Shown here: piece after piece, positions 1-7,974 of the stretch | How the letters are laid out: the number at the start of each line of letters is the position of its first letter | Numbering within the stretch: position 1 is the first letter of the stretch | Position numbers and translations under genes: made by a program | Assembly: GCA_035502185.1 (NCBI GenBank) | Contig: DATJUT010000113.1 | Location: 41,288-105,287, forward strand | Reading direction: 5' to 3' | DNA length: 64,000 nucleotides | Origin: Gemmatimonadales bacterium | GTDB taxonomy: Bacteria > Gemmatimonadota > Gemmatimonadetes > Gemmatimonadales > JACORV01 | Notes under the pieces: model-generated | Told to the model about the DNA's origin: nothing | The model's database searches: none | The model's input: only the letters and a program-made list of their open reading frames with translations

Positions 1-1262
1 CCTACCGCGATTCGGCGGTGAACGCGCCGCTGGCGCCGTTTCTCGCGCCCATCGCGTCGGTCGCGGTCCGCGACAGCCTCACCGTGGCCTTCCGGTTCCG
101 GCGCTGGTATCCGGAGCAGCTGTACGACGCGACCTATCACATGCGGATCCTGCCGCGGCATTTGCTCGACACGATCCCGGCGGCGCGGCTCGCGTCGGCC
201 CCGTTCGCGCGCGCGCCGGTCGGCGACGGGCCGTACCGGTTCGTGAGCTGGCGGGCCGGCGCCGAGATCTCGCTCGCGGCCGACACCGCGTTCTTCCTCG
301 GCAGGCCGGGGCTGGACCGGCTGATGTGGCGCGTGTCGCCCGACCTCGCCGGCGCGGTCAGCCAGCTGCTCGCGGGCGAGGCCGACGCCATGGAGGTGAT
401 CCCCGCCCGCGGGCAGCTGGAGCGCGTGCAGCAGTCGCGCGACGTGCGGCTCGTTCCGTACCCGTCCCCGTTCTACGCCGCCGTCGTGTTCAACCTGCGG
501 CGGCCGCCGTTCGCGGACCGCGACGTGCGGCGCGCCATCGCGATGGCGGTGGACCGCCAGACCGTCGTGCGCTCGGTGTTCGGCCCGTTCGCCGACCTCG
601 CGGTCGGCGCGGTCAGCCCGATGCAGGCGATCTGGAGCGATTCCATCCGCCAGCTCCCCTACGACACCGCCGCCGCGGCCCGCCTGCTCGACCAGCGCGG
701 CTGGCGGCGTGGCGCGGCCGGCGGGATGCGCGCCCGGGGCGGGACGCCGCTGCAGTTCGACCTGCTGGTGCCGACCTCGAGCCAGTCGCGGCAGCAGGCC
801 GCCGTGATCCTGCAGGACGAGCTCCGCCGCCTCGGCGTGGACGTGCGCATCCGGCCCGTGGAGTTCACGGTCATGGAGCGACGCACCGTGACCGGCGACT
901 TCGATGCCGCGATCGTGTCCCGGACGACCGACCCGAGCCCGGCGTCCCTGCTGCAGTGGTGGAGCCCGGGCGCGGGCGCCAACATCGGCGGCTACGCCGA
1001 CGGGACGTTCGAGTCGCTGACCGCGGCCGCCCTGCGCGCCCGCACGCGGGCGGACGCCGCGCCGCGCTGGCGGCGTGCGCTGGAGCGTCTCAACGACGAG
1101 GCGCCCGCGGTGTTCCTGTTCTCGCCGCGGAACGAGGCGGCCGTCAGCACGCGCATCGCCGACGTCACGATCCGGCCCGACGCCTGGCTCGCCACGGTCA
1201 CCGGGTGGCACGTGCGCGAGCCGCCGCGCGCCGCGAGCGACCGGGGCGCCCCGGGACCGTAG
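1..1262 (+). CDS. ABC transporter substrate-binding protein, peptide/nickel family 5 (5' partial)
   Basis: Extracytoplasmic solute-binding protein of the SBP_bac_5 (DppA/OppA) family, which delivers peptides or similar solutes to the permeases encoded next. The reading frame is already open at base 3, so the signal peptide and N-terminal lobe lie outside the window. About 419 residues are visible. Family hallmarks are PVGDGPYRF about 70 residues into the visible part and, near residues 160-180, VFNLRRPPF followed by DRDVRRAIAMAVDR, the conserved hinge region. It ends 3 bases before the first permease gene, so the five genes probably form one operon. The substrate cannot be told from sequence. 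The GTG at 18 is internal, not the true start, because the family is about 100 residues longer at the N-terminus. Confidence 0.9.
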   Translation, partial: YRDSAVNAPLAPFLAPIASVAVRDSLTVAFRFRRWYPEQLYDATYHMRILPRHLLDTIPAARLASAPFARAPVGDGPYRFVSWRAGAEISLAADTAFFLGRPGLDRLMWRVSPDLAGAVSQLLAGEADAMEVIPARGQLERVQQSRDVRLVPYPSPFYAAVVFNLRRPPFADRDVRRAIAMAVDRQTVVRSVFGPFADLAVGAVSPMQAIWSDSIRQLPYDTAAAARLLDQRGWRRGAAGGMRARGGTPLQFDLLVPTSSQSRQQAAVILQDELRRLGVDVRIRPVEFTVMERRTVTGDFDAAIVSRTTDPSPASLLQWWSPGAGANIGGYADGTFESLTAAALRARTRADAAPRWRRALERLNDEAPAVFLFSPRNEAAVSTRIADVTIRPDAWLATVTGWHVREPPRAASDRGAPGP

Positions 1263-1265
1263 CCC

Positions 1266-2237
1266 GTGCTCGGGTTCGTCGCCCGGCGCCTCGGCTTCGC
1301 CGTCGTCAGCGTCGCGGCCGTCGTCCTCGTCACCTTCGTCCTCGCGCACGCCGCGCCGGGCGCGCCGATGCTCGGCGCGCCGGAACGGACCTTCGCCTCG
1401 CCGGAGACCATCGCCCGCCAGCGGGCGCTGTTCGGGCTCGATCGCCCCCTCCCGGAGCAGCTCCTCCGCTACGCGGCCAACCTCGCCCGCGGCCAGCTCG
1501 GCGAGTCGTTCGTCCTGCACCGGCCCGTCGCCGCCGTGCTCGCCGAGGCCGTGCCCAACACGCTGCTGCTCGGCGGCGTCGCGCTGCTGGCCTCGCTGCT
1601 CCTGGGCCTGGCGGTCGGCGCCGCGCAGGCCGCCCGTCACCACTCGCGCACCGACACCGCGCTGGGCGTGGCCACGCTGGTGCTGTATTCCGTGCCGGTC
1701 TTCTGGCTCGGGCTGGTCCTCCTGCTGGTCTTCGGCGAGCAGCTGCACTGGCTGCCGGTGAGCGGCATGACCAGCGCGCTCCACGACACCCTCTCCCCGG
1801 CCGGGCGCGTCCTCGACGTCGCGCGCCACCTCGTGCTGCCGGCCGCGAGCCTGGCCCTGGTCCAGGCCGCCGCGTTCGCGCGCTTCCAGCGCAGCGCCCT
1901 GGTGGACACCCTCGGCGCGACCCACATCCGCAGCGCCCGTGCCCGGGGGCTCCCGGAGCGGGCGGTCCTGCTCCGGCACGCGCTTCGGGGCGCGCTGGCG
2001 CCCACCATCACGCTGGCCGGCCTGTCGGTGCCCTATTTCCTCTCCGGCTCGGTGCTGGTCGAGAGCATCTTCGGCTGGCCCGGCCTCGGGCGGGTCACGT
2101 ACGACGCGATCTTCGCCCGCGACTACAACGTGATCACGGCCGTGGCGCTCGTCGCAGGCGTCCTGGTCGCGCTCGGCAACCTGCTCGCCGACGTGGCGGT
2201 GGCGGTCGCCGACCCGCGCGTCAGGCTGGACCGGTGA
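1266..2237 (+). CDS. ABC transporter permease, DppB/OppB-like
   Basis: Inner-membrane permease of a peptide/nickel-type importer, 323 residues, close to the usual length of DppB. It starts with GTG 3 bases after the binding-protein stop. The N-terminal transmembrane helix (residues 1-30) is followed by the variable periplasmic region and about five more helices. The cytoplasmic EAA-type loop that contacts the ATPases reads RARGLPERAVLLRHALRGAL around residues 223-242. It is followed by PTITLAGLSVPYFLSGSVLV and GWPGLGRVTYDAI, typical of DppB. It should dimerise with the next permease. Confidence 0.93.
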   Translation: MLGFVARRLGFAVVSVAAVVLVTFVLAHAAPGAPMLGAPERTFASPETIARQRALFGLDRPLPEQLLRYAANLARGQLGESFVLHRPVAAVLAEAVPNTLLLGGVALLASLLLGLAVGAAQAARHHSRTDTALGVATLVLYSVPVFWLGLVLLLVFGEQLHWLPVSGMTSALHDTLSPAGRVLDVARHLVLPAASLALVQAAAFARFQRSALVDTLGATHIRSARARGLPERAVLLRHALRGALAPTITLAGLSVPYFLSGSVLVESIFGWPGLGRVTYDAIFARDYNVITAVALVAGVLVALGNLLADVAVAVADPRVRLDR

Positions 2238-2313
2238 GGTCCAGAACGTCGCCGGTCGAGTGCGGGCGGCGCGAAGACCGCCGCGGGCGTCGGGCCGTGC
2301 ATGGGGTGGCGCG

Positions 2314-3159
2314 GTGAGCCCCTGGCGGCTGGCCGCGCGCCGCTTCGCCCGCAACCGCCCCGCGGTGCGGGGCGCCGGCCTGGTGGTCCTGCTGGCGCTC
2401 GCCGCGCTGCTGGCGCCGTGGCTGACGGCCGACCCCCTGGCGCAGCCCGACCCCGTGCGGCTGCAGGACCGGCCGCCGTCGCTCGCCCACCCGCTGGGCA
2501 CGGACCCGTTCAGCCGCGACGTGCTGAGCCGCACGCTGCACGGCGCCCGGGTCTCCCTGGTGGTCGGCACCGGCGCGGCGCTGCTCGCCGTGACGCTCGG
2601 CGCCGGCATGGGTTTGGTGGCCGGGCTGGCCGGCCGGCGCACCGACCAGCTGCTGATGCGCGGCGTGGACGTCGCGATGGCGCTGCCCCGCATCCTGCTC
2701 CTGCTCGCGGTGTTCGCCGTCTGGGAGGACGCCCCGGCGGCGGCGGTGGTGGTACTCATCGCGGCGACGGGGTGGTTCCAGACGAGCCGCATCGTGCGCG
2801 CCGCCGTGCTCAGCCTGCGGGAGGCGGAGTTCGTCGTCGCCGCGCGCGCCCTCGGCGCCCCGGCGCCGGGCATCGTGCGCCGCCACCTCTTGCCTCACGT
2901 GGCCGCGCCGGTCATCGTGAGCGCGTCACTCGACGTCGGCAACATCATCCTCCTCGAGGCGGGCCTGTCGTACCTGGGCCTCGGGGTTCGGCCGCCCACT
3001 CCCACCTGGGGCAACATGATCATGGACGGCAAGGACGTCCTGCTCACGGCCCCCTGGGTGGCGCTCGCGCCCGGGCTCGCCCTGGTCGTCACCGTGGTGG
3101 CCTTCAACCTCGCGGCCGACGGACTGCGCGACGCGCTCGACCCCCGGATGGCGGCGTGA
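2314..3159 (+). CDS. ABC transporter permease, DppC/OppC-like
   Basis: Second inner-membrane permease of the importer, 281 residues from the GTG at 2314. The frame is open further upstream, but that part is Arg-rich and lacks family similarity, whereas SPWRLAARRFARNRPAV is a typical DppC beginning. Six hydrophobic segments are visible. DPFSRDVLSRTLHGARVSL and the EAA loop ARALGAPAPGIVRRHLLPH match the family. Its TGA stop overlaps the GTG of the following ATPase gene, so the two are probably translationally coupled. Confidence 0.92.
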   Translation: MSPWRLAARRFARNRPAVRGAGLVVLLALAALLAPWLTADPLAQPDPVRLQDRPPSLAHPLGTDPFSRDVLSRTLHGARVSLVVGTGAALLAVTLGAGMGLVAGLAGRRTDQLLMRGVDVAMALPRILLLLAVFAVWEDAPAAAVVVLIAATGWFQTSRIVRAAVLSLREAEFVVAARALGAPAPGIVRRHLLPHVAAPVIVSASLDVGNIILLEAGLSYLGLGVRPPTPTWGNMIMDGKDVLLTAPWVALAPGLALVVTVVAFNLAADGLRDALDPRMAA

Positions 3160-4181
3160 GCGGCGCTCCAGTGCCCGACGCCCCCGCGGCGCCGCGCGCG
3201 CCCTTGCTGGAGGTCCGCGACCTCGCCGTGCGCTTCACGGGGCCGGACGGCGTGGCGCGGGCGGTGGACGGCGTCGACCTCACGGTGGGCGAGGGCGAGA
3301 CCGTCGGCCTGGTCGGCGAGTCGGGCTGCGGCAAGAGCGTCACCGCCCTGGCCGTCCTCCGGCTGGTCGAGCCGCCCGGGCACATCGCGCACGGGAGCAG
3401 CGTACGCCTCGAGGGACGCGACCTGCTCGCGCTCGGCCCGAAGGAGATCCGGGCCGTGCGGGGCAACCACGTCGCGCTCGTGTTCCAGGATCCGCTCAGT
3501 GCCCTCAACCCGGTCCTCAGGGTCGGCTCCCAGATCGCCGAGGCGATCCGCGCCCACGAGGCCGTCACCCGCAGCACCGCGCGGTGGCGCGCCGTCGAGA
3601 TGCTGGCTGCCGTCGGCATCCCCGACGCGGAGCGCCGCGCCGCGGCCTACCCGCACCAGCTGTCCGGCGGGATGCGGCAGCGGGTGCTGCTGGCGATGGC
3701 GCTCGCCTGCCGGCCCCAGCTCCTGCTGGCCGACGAGCCGACGACCGCGCTCGACGTCACCATCCAGGCCGAGATCCTCGAGCTGCTCGACGCCCTGCAG
3801 CGGAAGCTCGGGATGGCGGTGCTGCTGATCACCCACAACCTCGGCATCGTCGCGGAGCGGACGCGGCGCGTCTACGTGATGTACGCGGGCCAGATCGTCG
3901 AGGAGGCTCCGACGGCGCGGGTGTTCGCCCGGGCGGCGCACCCGTACACCGAGGGGCTGCTGGCCGCGATCCCGCGCCTCGAGGAGCGCCGCGACCGGCT
4001 GCGCGCCATCCCCGGCCAGGTGCCACCCGCGACCGACTGGCCGGCGGGCTGCCGCTTTCACCCGCGCTGCCCGCACGCCTGGGATCGGTGCCGCACCGAG
4101 ATGCCGCCGCTGCTCCCGGTGGCGGAGGGGCACCGGGCGCGGTGCTGGCTGGTCGAGGAGCCGGAGAGGCGACGGAGGTGA
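3156..4181 (+). CDS. ABC transporter ATP-binding protein, DppD/OppD-like
   Basis: One of two ATPases powering the importer, 341 residues. The GTG start overlaps the previous stop (GTGA). Walker A is GESGCGKS, the signature is LSGGMRQR, and Walker B is [12 protein letters not shown]. The switch-histidine segment reads ITHNLGIV, with HN where HD is more common. The C-terminal oligopeptide/dipeptide domain carries [17 protein letters not shown], whose cysteines bind an Fe-S cluster in some DppD/DppF proteins. Its stop lies inside a tandem GGTGAGA array that leads to the second ATPase. Confidence 0.94.
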   Translation: MSGAPVPDAPAAPRAPLLEVRDLAVRFTGPDGVARAVDGVDLTVGEGETVGLVGESGCGKSVTALAVLRLVEPPGHIAHGSSVRLEGRDLLALGPKEIRAVRGNHVALVFQDPLSALNPVLRVGSQIAEAIRAHEAVTRSTARWRAVEMLAAVGIPDAERRAAAYPHQLSGGMRQRVLLAMALACRPQLLLADEPTTALDVTIQAEILELLDALQRKLGMAVLLITHNLGIVAERTRRVYVMYAGQIVEEAPTARVFARAAHPYTEGLLAAIPRLEERRDRLRAIPGQVPPATDWPAGCRFHPRCPHAWDRCRTEMPPLLPVAEGHRARCWLVEEPERRRR

Positions 4182-4244
4182 GAGGTGAGAGGTGAGAGGG
4201 TCGAGTGAGAGGTGAGAGGTGAAAAGCGAAAGGCGTGAGAGGTG
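4177..4244 (+). repeat. Tandem GGTGAGA heptamers between the two ATPase genes
   Basis: GGTGAGA occurs as three perfect tandem copies at 4177-4197, then as further copies and variants near 4204-4247. The array overlaps the stop of the upstream ATPase gene and runs into the GTG start of the next. Each unit contains AGGTGA, a strong match to the anti-Shine-Dalgarno sequence, so the spacer is effectively a row of ribosome-binding-like sites. It may also be a partial copy of the purine-rich arms seen in the nested repeats elsewhere in the window. Confidence 0.75.
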
Positions 4245-5234
4245 AGTCCCGCCTCGCCGGCCCCGCCGCTGGTCGCGGTCCGCGACCTGGTCACGCACTT
4301 CGTGCGCAGGACGGGCCTCCTCGGCGCACGCCGCGAGACGGTGCAGGCCGTCAACGGGGTGAGCTTCGACATCGCGGCCCGGGAGACGCTCGGCCTGGTC
4401 GGGGAGTCGGGCTGCGGCAAGACGACGCTCGGCCGCACGATCCTGCGGCTGGTCGACCGCACCTCGGGCGAGGTGCGGTTCGACGGCCAGGACCTGTTCG
4501 CGCTCGACCCGGCCGCGCTGCGGCGGGTGCGGCGGCGGATGCAGGTGGTCTTCCAGGATCCCGACGGCTCGCTCGACCCGCGCCAGTCCATCGGCCGCGC
4601 GGTCCGGGAGGGGATCGAGGTGCACCGGCTGGCGCGCGGCGCCGAGGCCGATCGCCGCGTCGAGGCCCTGCTCGAGGAGGTCGGCCTGCCGGCGGGCTCG
4701 GCCGCACGCTACCCGCACGAGTTCTCGGGAGGCCAGCGGCAGCGGGCGGCCATCGCCCGAGCCCTCGCGGTGGAGCCGGAATTCCTCGTGTGCGACGAGC
4801 CCGTCTCCGCGCTCGACGTGAGCGTGCAGGCGCAGGTCCTGAACCTGTTGGTGGACCTGCAGTCCCGGCGGGGCCTGTCGTACCTCTTCATCTCCCACGA
4901 CCTCGCCGTCATCCGCCACATCGCGCCGCGCGTCGCGGTGATGTACCTGGGCCGGATCGTGGAGCAGGGACCCGCGGACCGGATCTACCGGCAGCCCCTG
5001 CACCCCTACACGCAGGCGCTGCTCACCGCCGTCCCGGTGCCCGATCCCGGGAAGGGACGCCAGCGCATCGTGCTGGCCGGAGACCCGCCGTCGCCCGTCC
5101 ATCCCCCGCCCGGCTGCCCGTTCCACCCGCGCTGCCAGCACCCGGGCAAGGACGAGACGTGCCGGACGGTGCGGCCGGAGCTGCGGGAGCTCGGCACGGG
5201 GCACTTCGTGGCCTGCCACCTCGCCGGACGCTGA
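4242..5234 (+). CDS. ABC transporter ATP-binding protein, DppF/OppF-like
   Basis: Second ATPase of the peptide importer, 330 residues, starting with GTG at 4242. Walker A is GESGCGKTT, the signature FSGGQRQR, Walker [13 protein letters not shown], and the switch segment ISHDLAVI. The C-terminal family domain has [14 protein letters not shown]. It pairs with the ATPase upstream as a heterodimer, as is usual for Dpp/Opp systems with two permeases and two ATPases. Nothing in the sequence indicates the substrate; di/oligopeptides are the most likely class. Confidence 0.93.
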   Translation: MSPASPAPPLVAVRDLVTHFVRRTGLLGARRETVQAVNGVSFDIAARETLGLVGESGCGKTTLGRTILRLVDRTSGEVRFDGQDLFALDPAALRRVRRRMQVVFQDPDGSLDPRQSIGRAVREGIEVHRLARGAEADRRVEALLEEVGLPAGSAARYPHEFSGGQRQRAAIARALAVEPEFLVCDEPVSALDVSVQAQVLNLLVDLQSRRGLSYLFISHDLAVIRHIAPRVAVMYLGRIVEQGPADRIYRQPLHPYTQALLTAVPVPDPGKGRQRIVLAGDPPSPVHPPPGCPFHPRCQHPGKDETCRTVRPELRELGTGHFVACHLAGR

Positions 5235-5244
5235 GGCGCCACCC

Positions 5245-6261
5245 GTGACTGCGGCGGTCCTCGTCCTGCTGGTGGTCGCCGTGGGCCTGCTGCTCGTGCT
5301 CGTGGCCCGGCGGCCGGCGGCTCCCGGGCCCGAGACGGCCCTTCTCCAGCAACAGCTCGTCGAGGTGCGGGGCCGCCTCGACGCGCTGGTGGCGTCGCAA
5401 GGCGGGGTCGTCGGCGACATGAGGGAGCGTCTCGGCCGGCTCGCCGAGGCGACCGGGCGGCTCGAGGCCGTGGGCCAGACCGTCGCCAAGGTGCAGGAGC
5501 TGCTCCAGGTCCCGCGCCTCCGCGGCACGCTCGGCGAGGTCTGGCTCGAGGAGCTGCTGCGCCAGGTCCTGCCGGAAGGCCTGTGGACGACCCAGTACGC
5601 CTTCCGCTCCGGCGAGCGCGTGGATGCCGCCATCCGCGTCGGCGACCGGCTCGTGCCGGTGGACGCGAAGTTCCCGCTCGAGGCGTGTCAGCGGATGCTC
5701 GCCGCCGACGCCGCCAGCGCCGAACGGGAGCGGCGAGCGTTCCGCCGCTCGCTGCGCGACCGCATCGACGAGATCGCGGACAAGTACATCCGGCCGGACG
5801 AGGGGACGTTCGAGTTCGCGATGATGTACATCCCGGCGGAGAACGTCTACTACGAGGCGGTGGTCCGCGGCGACGACCTCGACGGCGACGAGAGCGTCGT
5901 CGGCTACGCGCTGCGCCGCAAGGTCATTCCGGTCTCACCCAACACCTTCTACGCCTACCTCGCGGCGATCCTGCACGGGCTGAAGGGGCTCGAGGTCGAG
6001 AAGCAGGCGCGGGAGATCCTGCAGTCGCTGGGCGGCCTGCAGCAGCAGTTCGTGCGGTTCGACGCCGCGTACCGGCTGGTCGGCAAGCACCTCGACCACG
6101 CCGCGCGCCAGTACGGCGAGGCCGAGCGACAGATCGGCCTGATTCAGGAGAGGTTCGAGAAGATCACCGGAGTCCAGGCAGGTGGTGGGTTGCAGGTCGT
6201 AGGTGGTGAGGAGCCGCCGGCCGAGGATGCTGGCGCCGCTTCGGCGACACCCACCCCGTAG
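5245..6261 (+). CDS. rmuC: DNA recombination protein RmuC
   Basis: RmuC-family protein of 338 residues, starting with GTG 10 bases after the ABC operon. It has an N-terminal membrane anchor (residues 1-22), a coiled-coil stretch (about 30-85) and the RmuC nuclease-like domain (about 90-300) with PVDAKFPLEACQRML. E. coli RmuC limits inversions at short inverted repeats. The conserved protein ends near FEKITG. The last roughly 30 residues (GVQAGGGLQVVGGEEPP and on) are encoded by an intergenic-type inverted repeat that carries the stop codon, so this tail is probably not part of the ancestral gene. Confidence 0.92.
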   Translation: MTAAVLVLLVVAVGLLLVLVARRPAAPGPETALLQQQLVEVRGRLDALVASQGGVVGDMRERLGRLAEATGRLEAVGQTVAKVQELLQVPRLRGTLGEVWLEELLRQVLPEGLWTTQYAFRSGERVDAAIRVGDRLVPVDAKFPLEACQRMLAADAASAERERRAFRRSLRDRIDEIADKYIRPDEGTFEFAMMYIPAENVYYEAVVRGDDLDGDESVVGYALRRKVIPVSPNTFYAYLAAILHGLKGLEVEKQAREILQSLGGLQQQFVRFDAAYRLVGKHLDHAARQYGEAERQIGLIQERFEKITGVQAGGGLQVVGGEEPPAEDAGAASATPTP

Positions 6262-6282
6262 CACTGCCACCCACCACCTGCC
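6177..6282. repeat. Nested inverted repeat reading into the rmuC 3' end
   Basis: Outer arms at 6177-6194 and 6265-6282 are complementary at 17 of 18 positions; the left arm begins GGCAGGTGGTGGG. The 70-base interval contains the rmuC stop codon and a small hairpin CGCCG-CTT-CGGCG at 6234-6246. A further GCCACCCACCA unit repeats at 6280-6290. It lies between convergent genes and could act as a two-way terminator. The architecture matches the elements at 26.2, 40.3 and 56.0 kb. Confidence 0.75.
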
Positions 6283-6296
6283 ACCCACCAACGTCG

Positions 6297-6809
6297 CTAC
6301 ACGTATCGCGCGATCGCCATGCAGACCACGGTGACGCCGAGCAGCATGGCCGTGAGCCGGCCGCCGGTCCGGAGCCGGCCCTGCAGCGCGACGACGCGGG
6401 CGAGCTGCTCAGGCGACGGGCCACCCGACTGTCCCGGGACGGCCGCGGCGACCCGCTTCAGCTGCGCCGCGGTCCGGCCGGACACCCCGATCCCGATGAC
6501 CGCAGCCAGCAGCGCGCACAGCGCGCCGATCGACAGGGTGACGCCGAGTCCGCTCCGCATGAACGCCGGCTGGAATCCGGCCGAGTCGATGGACAGCAGC
6601 CAGACGCCGGCCGCGATCGAGACCAGCGCGACCGCCGCGACGACGATCGGATAACGGCCACCGGCCAGCCGTTGCACGAACCGGCCGCCGTCGGCGCCCG
6701 CCGCCGCGGCTGCCGGCTCGACGAAGCCGGCGAGCATGAACGTCGCTCCCGCCCAGAAGACGCCGCCCCCGACGTGCAACACGCGCAGCACGAGTGTGAA
6801 CCAGCTCAT
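6297..6809 (-). CDS. Four-helix integral membrane protein
   Basis: Protein of 170 residues with four predicted transmembrane helices, at about residues 5-30, 52-75, 85-110 and 148-168. The opening LRVLHVGGGVFWAGATFML, with an early histidine on the first helix, resembles the CopD/DUF2269-type group of small haem- or copper-associated membrane proteins. I cannot assign it to a family with confidence and no catalytic motif is visible. It is convergent with rmuC and follows the NmrA-like gene on the same strand, separated by a terminator hairpin. Confidence 0.75.
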   Translation of the reverse strand: MSWFTLVLRVLHVGGGVFWAGATFMLAGFVEPAAAAAGADGGRFVQRLAGGRYPIVVAAVALVSIAAGVWLLSIDSAGFQPAFMRSGLGVTLSIGALCALLAAVIGIGVSGRTAAQLKRVAAAVPGQSGGPSPEQLARVVALQGRLRTGGRLTAMLLGVTVVCMAIARYV

Positions 6810-6840
6810 TCCCCTCCTCCTCGCCGTCTGGAACCGGGCC

Positions 6841-6860
6841 GACCGGCCCCTGGGCCGGTC
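6841..6860 (-). terminator. Terminator hairpin downstream of the NmrA-like gene
   Basis: GACCGGCC at 6841-6848 pairs perfectly with GGCCGGTC at 6853-6860 around a four-base loop, just past the stop of the minus-strand NmrA-like gene. There is no U-tract, so termination efficiency is uncertain. Confidence 0.5.
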
Positions 6861-6864
6861 CGCG

Positions 6865-7815
6865 TCACTCGAGCGGTATGTGCCTGCCGTTGGCTGCGAG
6901 CCAGGTCTCGAACGTCTGCAGCGCCGGATTCAGCTGGCGCGACACCTCGATGCTGTGCAGGCGCCGGATGTCCTGGGCGAAGTCCCGGTCGAACTGGAAC
7001 ATGTTCGCCAGGTCGTCGGCGCCCGGGAAGCCGAATCCCCGGTATACCTCGGGCGGTACGGCGTTGTACGCGATGGTCTTGCCCAGGGCCTTCGACATCG
7101 CCGCGGCCATCTGCTGGCCCGTGAGGTGCTCGCCCGCGATGCTCACGGTCTTGCCGACGAACTCCCCGCCACGCTGGAAGATCCCGAAGGCGCACCTGCC
7201 GATGTCCTCGGCCGCGATGCCCGCCAGCGTACTGTCACCCAGCGGCAGGGTGATGGCCAGCTTGCCGTCCGGGCCCTTCTTGGGGCCCATGCCGAAGTGG
7301 ACGAAGTTGTCCCAGTAGAAGCAGGTGGCGAGGCACGTGGTCGGCACCCCGGCATCCGTGAACAGCCGGTCCGAGGCGCCCTTGGCGTCGAAGTGGGGGA
7401 CCTTGTACTTGCCCATCAGCGTCGGCATCCGGTTGTCGCCGAGGGGAACCCACTTGCGCGTGTCCTCGAGCGTGGACCAGATCGTGTGCCGGACGCCCGC
7501 GGCCTTCGCCGCCCGGGCCATCGCCCCCGCCTCCGCCATTTCCTTCTCGGGCGACATGTGCGCCCAGTAGAAGGTCACACAGAAGGCGCCGTGCGCCCCG
7601 GTGAACGCCTTCCGCAGGCTCTCCTCGTCGTCGACGTCGGCCGCGACCACCTCAGCGCCGAGCGCCCGCAGCTCCTTCGCGCGGTCGGAGCGGATGTCCC
7701 GCGTGAGCGCGCGTGCCGTGTACGGACCGTTCTTGTCCGCCATGATCGCGCGGACGAGCCCTCCGCCCTGCGCGCCCCGCGCTCCCACGACCGCGATGAT
7801 CTTCCTGTCCGCCAC
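6865..7815 (-). CDS. NmrA-like NAD(P)-binding family protein
   Basis: Atypical short-chain dehydrogenase/NmrA-like protein of 316 residues. The Rossmann dinucleotide-binding motif is VVGARGAQGGGL near the N-terminus, followed by RALTRDIRSDRA and VVAADVDDEESL, which fit NADP discrimination and an acidic second strand. ATCFYWDNF and ITLPLGDSTLAGIAAEDIG in the second half are typical of HSCARG/NmrA proteins, which act as redox sensors or isoflavone-reductase-like enzymes. GTG at 7815 is chosen because it directly precedes ADRKIIAVVGA. The substrate is unknown. Confidence 0.85.
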   Translation of the reverse strand: MADRKIIAVVGARGAQGGGLVRAIMADKNGPYTARALTRDIRSDRAKELRALGAEVVAADVDDEESLRKAFTGAHGAFCVTFYWAHMSPEKEMAEAGAMARAAKAAGVRHTIWSTLEDTRKWVPLGDNRMPTLMGKYKVPHFDAKGASDRLFTDAGVPTTCLATCFYWDNFVHFGMGPKKGPDGKLAITLPLGDSTLAGIAAEDIGRCAFGIFQRGGEFVGKTVSIAGEHLTGQQMAAAMSKALGKTIAYNAVPPEVYRGFGFPGADDLANMFQFDRDFAQDIRRLHSIEVSRQLNPALQTFETWLAANGRHIPLE

Positions 7816-7932
7816 TCTCGGCTCCTCTCGATGCACCGTTGGATGGGATCGCGAAACCGGCGCCCGGCCGATCCGGTCGGGCGATCGTACCGGTCGCCAC
7901 GCACCCACAGGCCCTCGTTCCGCGTGCGGTGC

Positions 7933-7938
7933 TAATAT
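7933..7938 (+). promoter_or_regulatory. -10 element for the M13 peptidase gene
   Basis: TAATAT in an otherwise very GC-rich region, about 37 bases upstream of the chosen ATG at 7975. Transcription would begin near 7945, leaving a short leader with GGAG at 7962-7965. No clear -35 is visible. It sits in the divergent gap between the NmrA-like gene and the peptidase. Confidence 0.45.
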
Positions 7939-7974
7939 ACACCGGTGCCCCTGCCACAACCGGAGACCTCCGAC

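Noticed and set aside
326-2317. Very long overlapping open frames rich in Arg, Ala, Pro and Gly, here and across the window on both strands
   Set aside because: High GC makes stop codons rare in the wrong frames. These frames lack domains and run against genes with clear family motifs.
1-5234. Assigning the ABC importer to nickel or to a named dipeptide system
   Set aside because: The family signatures fit both peptide and nickel transporters, and the binding protein is incomplete, so no substrate is claimed.
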